Assembly (NCBI GenBank): GCA_905215855.1
Contig: CAJMRT010000017.1
Location: forward strand, 1 to 37,552
Source of the DNA: an uncultured bacterium
GTDB lineage: Bacteria > Bacillota > Clostridia > Oscillospirales > Acutalibacteraceae
DNA length: 37,552 nucleotides
Direction of reading: 5' to 3'
Positions 15,559 to 23,336 of this stretch are shown in pieces (position 1 is the first letter of the stretch; each line of letters starts with the position of its first letter). The notes beneath the pieces are model-generated. The model saw nothing but the letters and a program-made list of their open reading frames with translations. It was not told where the DNA came from and made no database searches. The translations under genes were made by a program, and so were the position numbers.

Positions 15559-16095
15559 GTGAACAACATAGTTTTATGCGGATTTATGGGTTGCGGAAAG
15601 TCAACCGTAGGCAAAAACATTGCAAGAAAATCGGGAAGAAAATTTCTCGATATGGACTCATACATTGAACAAAAAGCGGGAATGACCGTTTCCGAAATAT
15701 TTGAAAAGTACGGCGAAGAAAAGTTTCGTGATATGGAACACGATGCCTGTGTTGAGCTTGCAGGGCTTGAAGGTCTTGTAATTGCATCGGGCGGCGGTGC
15801 GTTTACATTCAAGAGAAATGTTGAGGCTTTTAAGGGCAAAGACAAGATTGTTTTTCTTGATGTGCCTCTCGGAATCATCAAAAGCCGTCTTAAAAACGAC
15901 ACAACAAGACCCTTGCTTCAGCGTCCGGACAGGGACAGGGTTATGAAAGACCTCTATAATGACAGATACCCAATTTATCATGCCGCTGCCGATATTGTGA
16001 TAAAGGGTCAAAACACACCGTTAAAAACCGCTTTTGCAATAATCGACGCAGTAAACGGTACAGATGTGGCTGAAAAACCGCATAAAAACGCTTGA
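15559..16095 (+). CDS. aroK: Shikimate kinase
   Basis: AroK phosphorylates shikimate at O3 with ATP. The 178-residue protein has every diagnostic feature: Walker A GCGKST (11-16), the DxD pair (DMD at 31-33), FRDME carrying the shikimate-binding Arg57, the GGG loop at 78-80, the TRPLL lid (116-120), and the DRYPIY arginine. The start is a GTG, with CGGAG upstream. It lies 18 bases after aroE. Contrast with the degenerate paralogue at 22826-23335. Confidence 0.96.
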   Translation: MNNIVLCGFMGCGKSTVGKNIARKSGRKFLDMDSYIEQKAGMTVSEIFEKYGEEKFRDMEHDACVELAGLEGLVIASGGGAFTFKRNVEAFKGKDKIVFLDVPLGIIKSRLKNDTTRPLLQRPDRDRVMKDLYNDRYPIYHAAADIVIKGQNTPLKTAFAIIDAVNGTDVAEKPHKNA

Positions 16096-16111
16096 TTCTG
16101 CATTTATTCTA

Positions 16112-16140
16112 TTGACTATCACGCTTTAAAGTGCTAAAAT
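16112..16140 (+). promoter_or_regulatory. Near-consensus SigA promoter of aroF
   Basis: There is -35 TTGACT (16112-16117), a 17-base spacer and -10 TAAAAT (16135-16140). It would start a transcript near 16147, leaving a leader of about 58 bases to the aroF ATG, so the aroF to pheA genes can be expressed apart from aroE-aroK. Confidence 0.75.
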
Positions 16141-16152
16141 GACTAAAGAAAT

Positions 16153-16191
16153 ATGACGAACTTCAATTCGTTTCGTCAAAAGTGAATTGAA
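16153..16191 (+). promoter_or_regulatory. Structured aroF leader with mutually exclusive hairpins
   Basis: Stem A pairs 16154-16160 (TGACGAA) with 16172-16178 (TTCGTCA). Stem B pairs 16162-16169 (TTCAATTC) with 16184-16191 (GAATTGAA). The left arm of B is inside the loop of A, so both cannot form as simple hairpins. The right arm of B ends next to the AAAGGAAA ribosome binding site of aroF. A 10-codon frame (ATG at 16153, stop at 16183-16185) covers the region and has two Phe codons. No direct evidence of regulation. Confidence 0.4.
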
Positions 16192-16205
16192 AGGAAATTA
16201 AAGCA

Positions 16206-17222
16206 ATGATTATAGTATTAAAACCGTCTGCAACAGAGGAGCAGATTACAAAATTCACAAATATGCTCAAAGAGAGCTATGATGTAAAGGTTAATAAGTG
16301 GGACGGTGTTCAGTCAACCGTACTCGGTCTTATCGGCGATACAACAAAAATTGACATTGAGTATATTGACGCTCAGGACATTGTTGAAAATGTAAAGAGA
16401 GTTCAGGAGCCGTACAAAAAGGCTAACAGAAAGTTCCATCCCGACGATACAGTCATTAAAATCAATGACAATGTAACAATCGGTGACGGCAGTCTGCACA
16501 TTATGGCAGGTCCCTGCTCTGTTGAAAGCGAGGAGCAGATTGTTCAAATTGCAAAGGACGTTAAGGCATCGGGCGCAACACTTCTCAGAGGCGGCGCATT
16601 CAAGCCCCGTACTTCACCCTACGCTTTCCAGGGACTCAAGGCAGAAGGACTTGATCTTCTTAAAACAGCAAGAAGAGAAACAGGTCTGCCGATTGTAACA
16701 GAAATTATGAGAGCGTCACACATTGATATGTTCGAGAATGTGGATATTATTCAGGTTGGTGCAAGAAATATGCAGAACTTTGAGCTTCTCAAGGAGCTTG
16801 GCAAAATTGACAAGCCTATCCTTCTCAAGAGAGGTCTTTCCGCAACAATCGAAGAATGGCTTATGAGTGCCGAATACATTATGGCAGGCGGTAACGATAA
16901 GGTTATGCTCTGCGAAAGAGGCATCCGCACATACGAAACATTCACAAGAAACACTCTTGATATTTCGGCTATCCCGATTATCAAAAAGCTTTCTCACCTT
17001 CCTGTTATTGTTGATCCGAGCCATGCTTCGGGCAAGTCATGGCTTGTTGAACCGCTTGCAATGGCAGCAGTTGCCGCAGGTGCAGACGGTCTTATCATAG
17101 AGGTTCACAACGATCCGCCGCACGCACTTTCGGACGGTGCGCAGTCACTTACTCCAAAGCAGTTTGACGGAGTTGCAAAGAAGGTTTTCGGCTTAAAAAA
17201 GGCTGTTGACAAATTAAATTAA
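16206..17222 (+). CDS. aroF: 3-deoxy-7-phosphoheptulonate (DAHP) synthase, type I-beta
   Basis: The enzyme condenses PEP with erythrose-4-phosphate, the committed step of the shikimate pathway. The 338-residue protein has an N-terminal ferredoxin-like regulatory domain of about 75 residues (MIIVLKPSATEEQI...), typical of the I-beta class. A TIM barrel follows with AGPCSVES, the KPRTSPYAFQG loop, LLKRG and the metal-binding VDPSHASG. Feedback inhibition through the N-terminal domain is known for the class. Its own promoter precedes it and a hairpin follows. Confidence 0.95.
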   Translation: MIIVLKPSATEEQITKFTNMLKESYDVKVNKWDGVQSTVLGLIGDTTKIDIEYIDAQDIVENVKRVQEPYKKANRKFHPDDTVIKINDNVTIGDGSLHIMAGPCSVESEEQIVQIAKDVKASGATLLRGGAFKPRTSPYAFQGLKAEGLDLLKTARRETGLPIVTEIMRASHIDMFENVDIIQVGARNMQNFELLKELGKIDKPILLKRGLSATIEEWLMSAEYIMAGGNDKVMLCERGIRTYETFTRNTLDISAIPIIKKLSHLPVIVDPSHASGKSWLVEPLAMAAVAAGADGLIIEVHNDPPHALSDGAQSLTPKQFDGVAKKVFGLKKAVDKLN

Positions 17223-17234
17223 GATTTTTACTTT

Positions 17235-17258
17235 CGGTACGGTTTTTCAGCCGTACCG
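17235..17258 (+). terminator. Hairpin between aroF and tyrA, weak terminator
   Basis: An 8-base-pair stem CGGTACGG/CCGTACCG with an 8-base loop is followed only by ATTTGG. The U-run is poor, so it may attenuate or stabilise rather than end transcription. It lies 13 bases past the aroF stop. Confidence 0.5.
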
Positions 17259-17310
17259 ATTTGGACTTTAATTAACTTTATTAAAGAATACACAAACGGA
17301 GGCTAATGCA

Positions 17311-18141
17311 GTGAATATTGCAGTTGTAGGACTCGGAATTATCGGCGGCAGTTTTTGCAAGGCGATAAAAAAGTACACCGACCACCGTGTAATCGGTATC
17401 AACAGAACAAAATCTACTGCCGAAAAGGCTTTAAAAGAAGGTGCGATTGATGAAATCGGCACACATGAAAGCCTTGAAAACGCAGACCTAATTATCCTTT
17501 CAATGTATCCGCAGGCGGTTGTTGACTATGTTGCAAGGTACGGCGAGTACATAAAAAAAGGTGCGGTTGTAACCGATGTTTCAGGTATCAAGAGGGCAAT
17601 TTGTCCGCAGATGACAGAGCTTTCCGAAAAATTCGGTTTTGTTTTTGCCGGCAGTCATCCGATGGCAGGCAAGGAAACAAACGGTTTTGATGTTTCAGAC
17701 GCCGACCTTTACAAAAACGCAAGCTACATTATCGTTCCGTGCAAGGCTGATGACAGCGTTGTACATATGTTGTCCGACTTTGCAAAATCAATAGGCTTTG
17801 GCACAGTAAAAATCACAACTCCCGAAGAACACGACAGAATGATTGCCTTCACATCACAGCTTCCGCATGTGCTTGCGTGTTCATATGTTTTAAGTCCGTG
17901 CTGTCCGAACCACAAGGGCTTTTCGGCAGGAAGCTACCGAGATGTTTCGAGAGTTGCAAACATAAATTCAACGCTCTGGAGTGAGCTTTTCCTTGAAAAC
18001 AAGGATCCGCTCATTTCCGAGCTTGATATACTTATAGAGAACATTACAAAAATCAAAGATGCGATAAAAGCCGAAGATACCGACGCTCTCAAGGCTCTTC
18101 TTGAAAAGGGCAGAGAGGTTAAACAGGCACTCGGAGAATAA
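17311..18141 (+). CDS. tyrA: Prephenate dehydrogenase
   Basis: TyrA oxidises and decarboxylates prephenate to 4-hydroxyphenylpyruvate, the tyrosine branch. The 276-residue protein has the NAD-binding GLGIIGGSFCKAI at the N-terminus, the catalytic histidine in GSHPMAGKE, and the FTSQLPH segment. There is no chorismate mutase fusion and no C-terminal ACT domain, so feedback control by Tyr through ACT is not expected. The start is a GTG with GGAGG 8 bases upstream. Confidence 0.93.
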   Translation: MNIAVVGLGIIGGSFCKAIKKYTDHRVIGINRTKSTAEKALKEGAIDEIGTHESLENADLIILSMYPQAVVDYVARYGEYIKKGAVVTDVSGIKRAICPQMTELSEKFGFVFAGSHPMAGKETNGFDVSDADLYKNASYIIVPCKADDSVVHMLSDFAKSIGFGTVKITTPEEHDRMIAFTSQLPHVLACSYVLSPCCPNHKGFSAGSYRDVSRVANINSTLWSELFLENKDPLISELDILIENITKIKDAIKAEDTDALKALLEKGREVKQALGE

Positions 18142-18159
18142 AGAGGAAGGAGAACTTTT

Positions 18160-19209
18160 ATGAAAACTATTCATGTTTCCACAGGAAGTCCCTATGACAT
18201 TATGATTGAAAGAGGTATTCTTGACAATTGCGGCGAGATTATCAAAAAGCTTTCAAACGCAGGAAAAATCACTATTGTAACAGATACAAATGTTGCTCCG
18301 CTGTACAAATGGAGAGTTCTCAACTCTCTTTCACAGCAGGGTTATCAGACTACCGCCCATGTTTTTCAGGCCGGCGAGCAGTCAAAGAATCTTAACACAA
18401 TCGCAGATATCTATGACACACTTGCAGATTTTAAGATGACAAGAAAAGACCTTATCGTTGCACTCGGCGGCGGTGTTACGGGCGATATGGCGGGCTTTGC
18501 CGCCGCAACATATCTGAGAGGAATCGACTTTGTTCAGATTCCGACATCTCTGCTTGCACAGGTTGACTCATCTGTCGGCGGAAAAACAGGCGTTGACATT
18601 GCACAGGGCAAGAACCTTGTCGGTGCATTCTATCAGCCAAAGGCTGTTTTAATTGATCCCGACACTCTTTCAACTCTTCCCGACCAGTTCATCACAGACG
18701 GTATGGCTGAGGTTATCAAGTACGGCTGTATCAAGGACAGCGGATTTTTTGAAATGCTTGCAAACGGTGAAGCTCTTGAACACATTGACGATGTAATTGA
18801 AACCTGTGTAAAAATTAAGCGTGATGTAGTAAACCGTGACGAAAAGGAAGCAGGGGAAAGAATGCTTTTAAACTTCGGTCACACACTCGGTCATGCAATC
18901 GAAAAAATCTACAACTATACAGGTATCACACACGGTATGGCAGTTGCCGTCGGCATGGTAATGATGACAAAGGCAAGCGAAAAGCACGGACTTACGGAGC
19001 AGGGAACCGCATACAAGATTGAAGAAGTTTGTGCAACCTACGGCTTGCCGACTACCGATGACGCAAGCCTTGAAAGCATTGCCGAGGCGGCTCAGACCGA
19101 CAAGAAAACATCGGGTTCGTCAATCAATGTTGTTCTTCTTGAAAAAATCGGCACAAGCTTTACAAAAAAGGTTGCAATCTCCGATTTGCTCGACTTCATC
19201 ACACCGTAA
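18160..19209 (+). CDS. aroB: 3-dehydroquinate synthase
   Basis: AroB cyclises DAHP to 3-dehydroquinate, needing NAD and a divalent metal. The 349-residue protein has the NAD-binding GGGVTGDMAGFAAATYLRG, the QIPTSLLAQVDSSVGGK segment with an active-site lysine, and metal-ligand regions MAEVIKYG and NFGHTLGHAIE. AAGGAGAA lies upstream. It is 18 bases after tyrA and in normal operon order. Confidence 0.96.
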   Translation: MKTIHVSTGSPYDIMIERGILDNCGEIIKKLSNAGKITIVTDTNVAPLYKWRVLNSLSQQGYQTTAHVFQAGEQSKNLNTIADIYDTLADFKMTRKDLIVALGGGVTGDMAGFAAATYLRGIDFVQIPTSLLAQVDSSVGGKTGVDIAQGKNLVGAFYQPKAVLIDPDTLSTLPDQFITDGMAEVIKYGCIKDSGFFEMLANGEALEHIDDVIETCVKIKRDVVNRDEKEAGERMLLNFGHTLGHAIEKIYNYTGITHGMAVAVGMVMMTKASEKHGLTEQGTAYKIEEVCATYGLPTTDDASLESIAEAAQTDKKTSGSSINVVLLEKIGTSFTKKVAISDLLDFITP

Positions 19210-19245
19210 CACGGTAAACATATTTTAATGAAAGGCTGTGGAAGT

Positions 19246-20544
19246 ATGGCTTTGTCCACCGACAAAAGCAGTAAGCCGTATGTACGGTATCTTCCGTTTG
19301 TACCAAACGGCACGGTAAATATTCCCCCGTCAAAGAGCGATGTTCACCGTGCAATTATTTGTGCCGCCCTCACAAGGGGAAAATGCACAATTGCACCCGT
19401 TGCTCTGTCAAATGACATCAAGGCGACAATCGGCGTGATTGAGGATATGGGATGCACCGCCTCAATAAAGGACGGTGTGCTGACTGTTGACGGTACAAAT
19501 ATTTTTAAAACAGATAATGTAACGCTTGACTGCGGCGAAAGCGGCAGTGCTTTGCGATTTTTCATACCCGTAGCCGCAGCCGGCGGTATTAATGCCACCT
19601 TTGTCGGTCACGGAAAGCTTCCCGAAAGACCTATCGGAATTTTCACGGAGGCTCTGCCAAAAGCAGGAGTAAAGTGTGAAACCGAGGGCGGTCTGCCGCT
19701 AAAAATCAGCGGTCGGCTTGAAAGCGGAACTTTTGAAATTCCCGGTAATGTAAGTTCGCAGTTCATTACGGGACTTCTGCTTGCTCTTCCGCTTGTTGAG
19801 GGCGACAGCGATATTGTGCTGACATCTCCGATTGAGAGCGTCGGCTACATAAATATGACAATCCACACTATGGCACAATTTGGTGTTGAAATTGAAACAA
19901 CCGACAACGGCTGGCACATCAAGGGCGGTCAGTCATACACCCCGCATAATTACACAACAGACGGTGACTGGTCGCAGGCGGCTTTCTTTATGGTTGCAGG
20001 CGCACTCGGCGGAAAGGTGACTGTGAACGGCGTCAACAGAAATTCTGCACAGGGTGACAGGAAGATTGCCGAGTTGCTTGCACGGTTTGGTGCAAAGGTA
20101 ACGCAGACGGATACTTCCGTAACCGTTGAAAAGGCAGAGCTTAATGCAATTGACATTGATGCGTCACAGATTCCCGACCTTGTACCCGTTCTGACGGTTT
20201 GTGCCGCATTCGCAAAGGGAATAACCAGGATTTACAATGCCGAAAGACTTCGCATAAAGGAATGTGACCGTCTTACGGCAACCGCTAAGCTGATAAACGA
20301 TCTCGGTGGTAAGGTGACTGAGTTGCCTGACGGACTTGTCATAGAGGGAATTGACACCCTCAAGGGTGGATTCTGCGAGGGCTTTAACGACCACAGGATA
20401 GTAATGTCGGCAGGTGTCTGCGCAGTAAGACTTGGCGGTGAAATTGAGTCAAGCTATGCGCTTTCAATCAACAAAAGTTACCCTGATTTTTACATAGATT
20501 ATAATAATATTGGAGGTAAGGCGAATGTCCTCGACCTACGGTGA
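19246..20544 (+). CDS. aroA: 5-enolpyruvylshikimate-3-phosphate (EPSP) synthase
   Basis: AroA transfers enolpyruvyl from PEP to shikimate-3-phosphate. The product, 432 residues from the ATG at 19246, has PPSKSDVHRA near the N-terminus, CGESGSALRF at the usual PEP loop, GDWSQAAFF, RIKECDRL and DHRIVMS. The PEP-loop motif differs from the GNAGTAMR of E. coli-type enzymes. An in-frame ATG at 19228 is also possible, but AAAGG is better placed for 19246. The 3' end overlaps aroC by 20 bases. Confidence 0.94.
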   Translation: MALSTDKSSKPYVRYLPFVPNGTVNIPPSKSDVHRAIICAALTRGKCTIAPVALSNDIKATIGVIEDMGCTASIKDGVLTVDGTNIFKTDNVTLDCGESGSALRFFIPVAAAGGINATFVGHGKLPERPIGIFTEALPKAGVKCETEGGLPLKISGRLESGTFEIPGNVSSQFITGLLLALPLVEGDSDIVLTSPIESVGYINMTIHTMAQFGVEIETTDNGWHIKGGQSYTPHNYTTDGDWSQAAFFMVAGALGGKVTVNGVNRNSAQGDRKIAELLARFGAKVTQTDTSVTVEKAELNAIDIDASQIPDLVPVLTVCAAFAKGITRIYNAERLRIKECDRLTATAKLINDLGGKVTELPDGLVIEGIDTLKGGFCEGFNDHRIVMSAGVCAVRLGGEIESSYALSINKSYPDFYIDYNNIGGKANVLDLR

Positions 20545-21595
20545 TAAGATAAAAATTTCCGTTTTCGGCGAAAGCCACGGCAACGGAATCGGAGTTGTAA
20601 TTGACGGACTTCCGGCAGGATTTGAGGTTGACTTTGACAGAGTTCTCACTCAAATGGCACGCCGTGCTCCGGGCAAGGATAAAACAGCAACTCCCCGAAA
20701 AGAAAAAGACCTTCCGAAGGTTCTTTCGGGTATGCTGGGCAACAAGCTGACAGGCGCTCCGCTTTGTGCCGTAATTGAAAACACCAACACAAAAAGCGGT
20801 GACTACGGCAATCTTCTCGACTGCCCCCGTCCCGGTCACAGCGACTACACAGCCTTTGTAAAATATAATGCGTCGAACGATATTCGTGGCGGCGGTCATT
20901 TTTCGGGCAGACTTACTGCGCCGATTGTTTTTGCAGGCGCTGTCTGCCGTCAGATTCTTGAATCAAAGGGCGTTAAAATTGCCGCCCATATCAGCAGTAT
21001 AGGCGATGTTTCGGACAAGCCTTTCTGTCCTACCGAAATTGACGATACACTTATCGAAAAGCTGAATAACTCCTCATTTTCGCTCATTGACGAATCAGCC
21101 GAACAGCCTATGAGAGATGCGGTTGAGGATGCCAGAATGGCACAGGACAGCATCGGCGGAACAATTGAATGTTGCGTAACAGGCATTGACGCAGGCTACG
21201 GCGAGCCGATGTTTGAGGGTGTTGAGGGTGTAATTGCCAAGGCTGTTTTCGGTGTTCCCGCAATTAAGGGCATTGAGTTTGGCAAAGGCTTTGAGCTTTC
21301 AACAATGAGAGGTTCGCAGTCGAATGATCCGTTTGAATACAAAGACGGCAAGGTTGTTACAACAACAAACAACTGCGGCGGTATTTTGGGCGGAATTACA
21401 AACGGAATGCCGATTATTTTCCGTGCCGCTGTCAAGCCTACACCGTCAATTTCACAACCGCAAAGGACTGTAAATCTTCAGACAAAAGAAAATACAGAGC
21501 TTGTTATTCACGGCAGACACGATCCGTGTATTGTGCCGAGAGCAGTCCCCGTTATTGAGGCTGTTACGGCTGTTGCAATTATTAACCTTATGTGA
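20525..21595 (+). CDS. aroC: Chorismate synthase
   Basis: AroC makes chorismate from EPSP, with reduced FMN as catalyst. The 356-residue protein has GESHGNGIGVVIDG at the N-terminus, RRAPGKDKTATPRKE, RPGHSDYTAFVKY, GGGHFSGRLTAP and the GRHDPCIVPRAVPV signature near the end. The ATG at 20525 has GGAGGTAAGG upstream and lies inside the end of aroA, so translation is probably coupled. An upstream in-frame start at 20510 is less likely. Confidence 0.96.
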   Translation: MSSTYGDKIKISVFGESHGNGIGVVIDGLPAGFEVDFDRVLTQMARRAPGKDKTATPRKEKDLPKVLSGMLGNKLTGAPLCAVIENTNTKSGDYGNLLDCPRPGHSDYTAFVKYNASNDIRGGGHFSGRLTAPIVFAGAVCRQILESKGVKIAAHISSIGDVSDKPFCPTEIDDTLIEKLNNSSFSLIDESAEQPMRDAVEDARMAQDSIGGTIECCVTGIDAGYGEPMFEGVEGVIAKAVFGVPAIKGIEFGKGFELSTMRGSQSNDPFEYKDGKVVTTTNNCGGILGGITNGMPIIFRAAVKPTPSISQPQRTVNLQTKENTELVIHGRHDPCIVPRAVPVIEAVTAVAIINLM

Positions 21596-21602
21596 GGTCT
21601 TT

Positions 21603-22745
21603 ATGAGAGATTTAAAAGAAATCAGAAAAGATATTGACAAAATAGACAATCAGCTTATTGAGCTTTTTAAGCAGAGAATGGACTGCGCCAAAGAGGTAGG
21701 TATCTACAAACAGGCAAACAACATTCCCGTTCTTAATGAGGGCAGAGAGAATGAAATTCTTGATGCCGTTGAAGAAAAGGGAGGCGAATACGGCGCATCC
21801 GCAAGACTTCTCTACTCAAACATTATGGAGCTTTCAAGGGCGCTCCAGCACAACATTGTCGGCAGCGGCAAAGAGCTTAAAAGCGTTATCAACAATGCAA
21901 GCACGGATATTCCGTCAAGCGGAATCAAGGTTGCGTATCAGGGAATCAAGGGTGCTAACGGTCATGAGGCAACTTTAAGACTTTTCCCGAACGGCGAGGC
22001 TGTCAATTACAAAAGCTTTGCAGATGTATTTTCTGCCGTTGACAACGGTGAGGTTGCATTCGGTGTTCTTCCTGTTGAAAACTCAAGCGCAGGCTCTGTT
22101 TCGACAGTTTATGACCTTATTCTCAAGCACCGTTTTTACATTGTAAAGGCACTCGATTTGCCGATTGACTACTGCCTTGCAGGTCTTAAGCAGTCTGCTT
22201 TTGAGGATATTGAAATCGTGTGGTCGCATCCGCAGTCACTTTCACAATGTGCGCAGTATATTGCCGACCACGGCTTTGATTCTGTTCCATGCTCCAACAC
22301 GGCAATTGCCGCCCGTGATGTTGCAAAGGAAAAGCGCCTCAATGTTGCGGCAATCTGTTCATACAAAGCGTGTGAGGAATATGGCTTGAAGGTTCTTGAC
22401 AATCATCTTCAGGACAATGACGAGAACACAACAAGATTCATTGTCATCTCCAAAAAGCTGTACATTCCGAAAGATGCAAACAGAATCAGCCTTTGTTTCT
22501 CACTCCCCCATGTTACGGGATCGCTGTACAGTCTTTTGTGCAGATTCAATTCGCTCGGTCTTAACCTCACAAAAATCGAATCCCGTCCCCGTCAGGGCAG
22601 ACAGTTTGAATATCTGTTCTACCTCGACTTTTCGGGCAATGTCAGAAGTGAAAATGTTATTGAGCTTGTAAGCCAGCTTAGTGAAGAAATGCCCGAATTT
22701 AGTTTTTTAGGCAACTACGCAGAACCGGAGTTCCCTATAAAATAA
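21603..22745 (+). CDS. pheA: Bifunctional chorismate mutase / prephenate dehydratase
   Basis: PheA converts chorismate to prephenate and then to phenylpyruvate, the phenylalanine branch. The 380-residue protein has an AroQ-type mutase domain (residues 1-85, with IDNQLIELFKQRM), a prephenate dehydratase domain (from about 105, VAYQGIKGANGHEA, with the catalytic NTTRF motif), and a C-terminal ACT domain carrying ESRP, part of the Phe-binding site. Feedback inhibition by Phe is expected. It starts 7 bases after aroC and is the last gene of the block. Since tyrA has no mutase domain, this mutase probably feeds both branches. Confidence 0.95.
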   Translation: MRDLKEIRKDIDKIDNQLIELFKQRMDCAKEVGIYKQANNIPVLNEGRENEILDAVEEKGGEYGASARLLYSNIMELSRALQHNIVGSGKELKSVINNASTDIPSSGIKVAYQGIKGANGHEATLRLFPNGEAVNYKSFADVFSAVDNGEVAFGVLPVENSSAGSVSTVYDLILKHRFYIVKALDLPIDYCLAGLKQSAFEDIEIVWSHPQSLSQCAQYIADHGFDSVPCSNTAIAARDVAKEKRLNVAAICSYKACEEYGLKVLDNHLQDNDENTTRFIVISKKLYIPKDANRISLCFSLPHVTGSLYSLLCRFNSLGLNLTKIESRPRQGRQFEYLFYLDFSGNVRSENVIELVSQLSEEMPEFSFLGNYAEPEFPIK

Positions 22746-22787
22746 ACGGCAAGGCTTTGTGCAAATGAATACACAACATTATACAAC

Positions 22788-22815
22788 AAAAGCGTCCGAA
22801 TTAACGGACGCTTTT
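22788..22815. terminator. Bidirectional terminator between pheA and pyk operons
   Basis: An 11-base-pair stem AAAAGCGTCCG/CGGACGCTTTT (22788-22798 and 22805-22815) lies with T runs on both strands, between the converging transcripts of pheA (plus) and the kinase at 22826 (minus). Confidence 0.85.
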
Positions 22816-22825
22816 TACTTTGGCT

Positions 22826-23335
22826 TTAATTCTGTTTTTCAAGGTCTAATTTTTCAACAATTGCATCCACCGTAGTTTCGATACTGCTCAGTTCAAGTGA
22901 CACCGTGATATCAGCATACTTTTTATAGAGCGGATAACGCACTCTGTACACATCGTCAAGGGTTTCGCCCTTACCGAATGCAATACCTCTTGTTTTGATG
23001 TTGGTAACTCTGCGTTTGATTTCGTCGAGGTCAACATCAATGAAAACAACCTTGCCGTTCTTTTTGAGGTTTTCCATAGCGTTTTGGCTCAGAACCATTG
23101 AACCGCCTGTTGCAATAACGGTTTTATCATATTCAAGCTCCGCGCCGATTTTTCCCTCAAGATGGAGAAAATAGTCAAGGCCTTCATTATCGAGAATTTT
23201 TTGCAGAGGCTTCCCTGCCTCTTTGCAGATTATCAAATCTACATCAACAAAGGAATAACCCAGAGCCTTGGCAAGCAACACACCGACCGTGCTTTTGCCC
23301 GAACCCGGCATTCCGATTAAAACTATATTTTCCAT
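22826..23335 (-). CDS. Shikimate-kinase-like P-loop kinase, substrate uncertain
   Basis: The 169-residue protein has the shikimate kinase fold: Walker A GSGKST (11-16), DVD (31-33), ATGGS (75-79), and RYPLY (133-137). It departs from true AroK at substrate positions: FLHLE (56-60) has Leu57 where the aroK product here has Arg57, the glycine triad ends in Ser79, and the lid reads TRGIAFGKGE, not TRPLL. The enzyme may phosphorylate something other than shikimate. It starts two bases after the pyk stop and shares its transcript. Automatic annotation would call it AroK. Confidence 0.8.
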   Translation of the reverse strand: MENIVLIGMPGSGKSTVGVLLAKALGYSFVDVDLIICKEAGKPLQKILDNEGLDYFLHLEGKIGAELEYDKTVIATGGSMVLSQNAMENLKKNGKVVFIDVDLDEIKRRVTNIKTRGIAFGKGETLDDVYRVRYPLYKKYADITVSLELSSIETTVDAIVEKLDLEKQN

Positions 23336-23336
23336 A

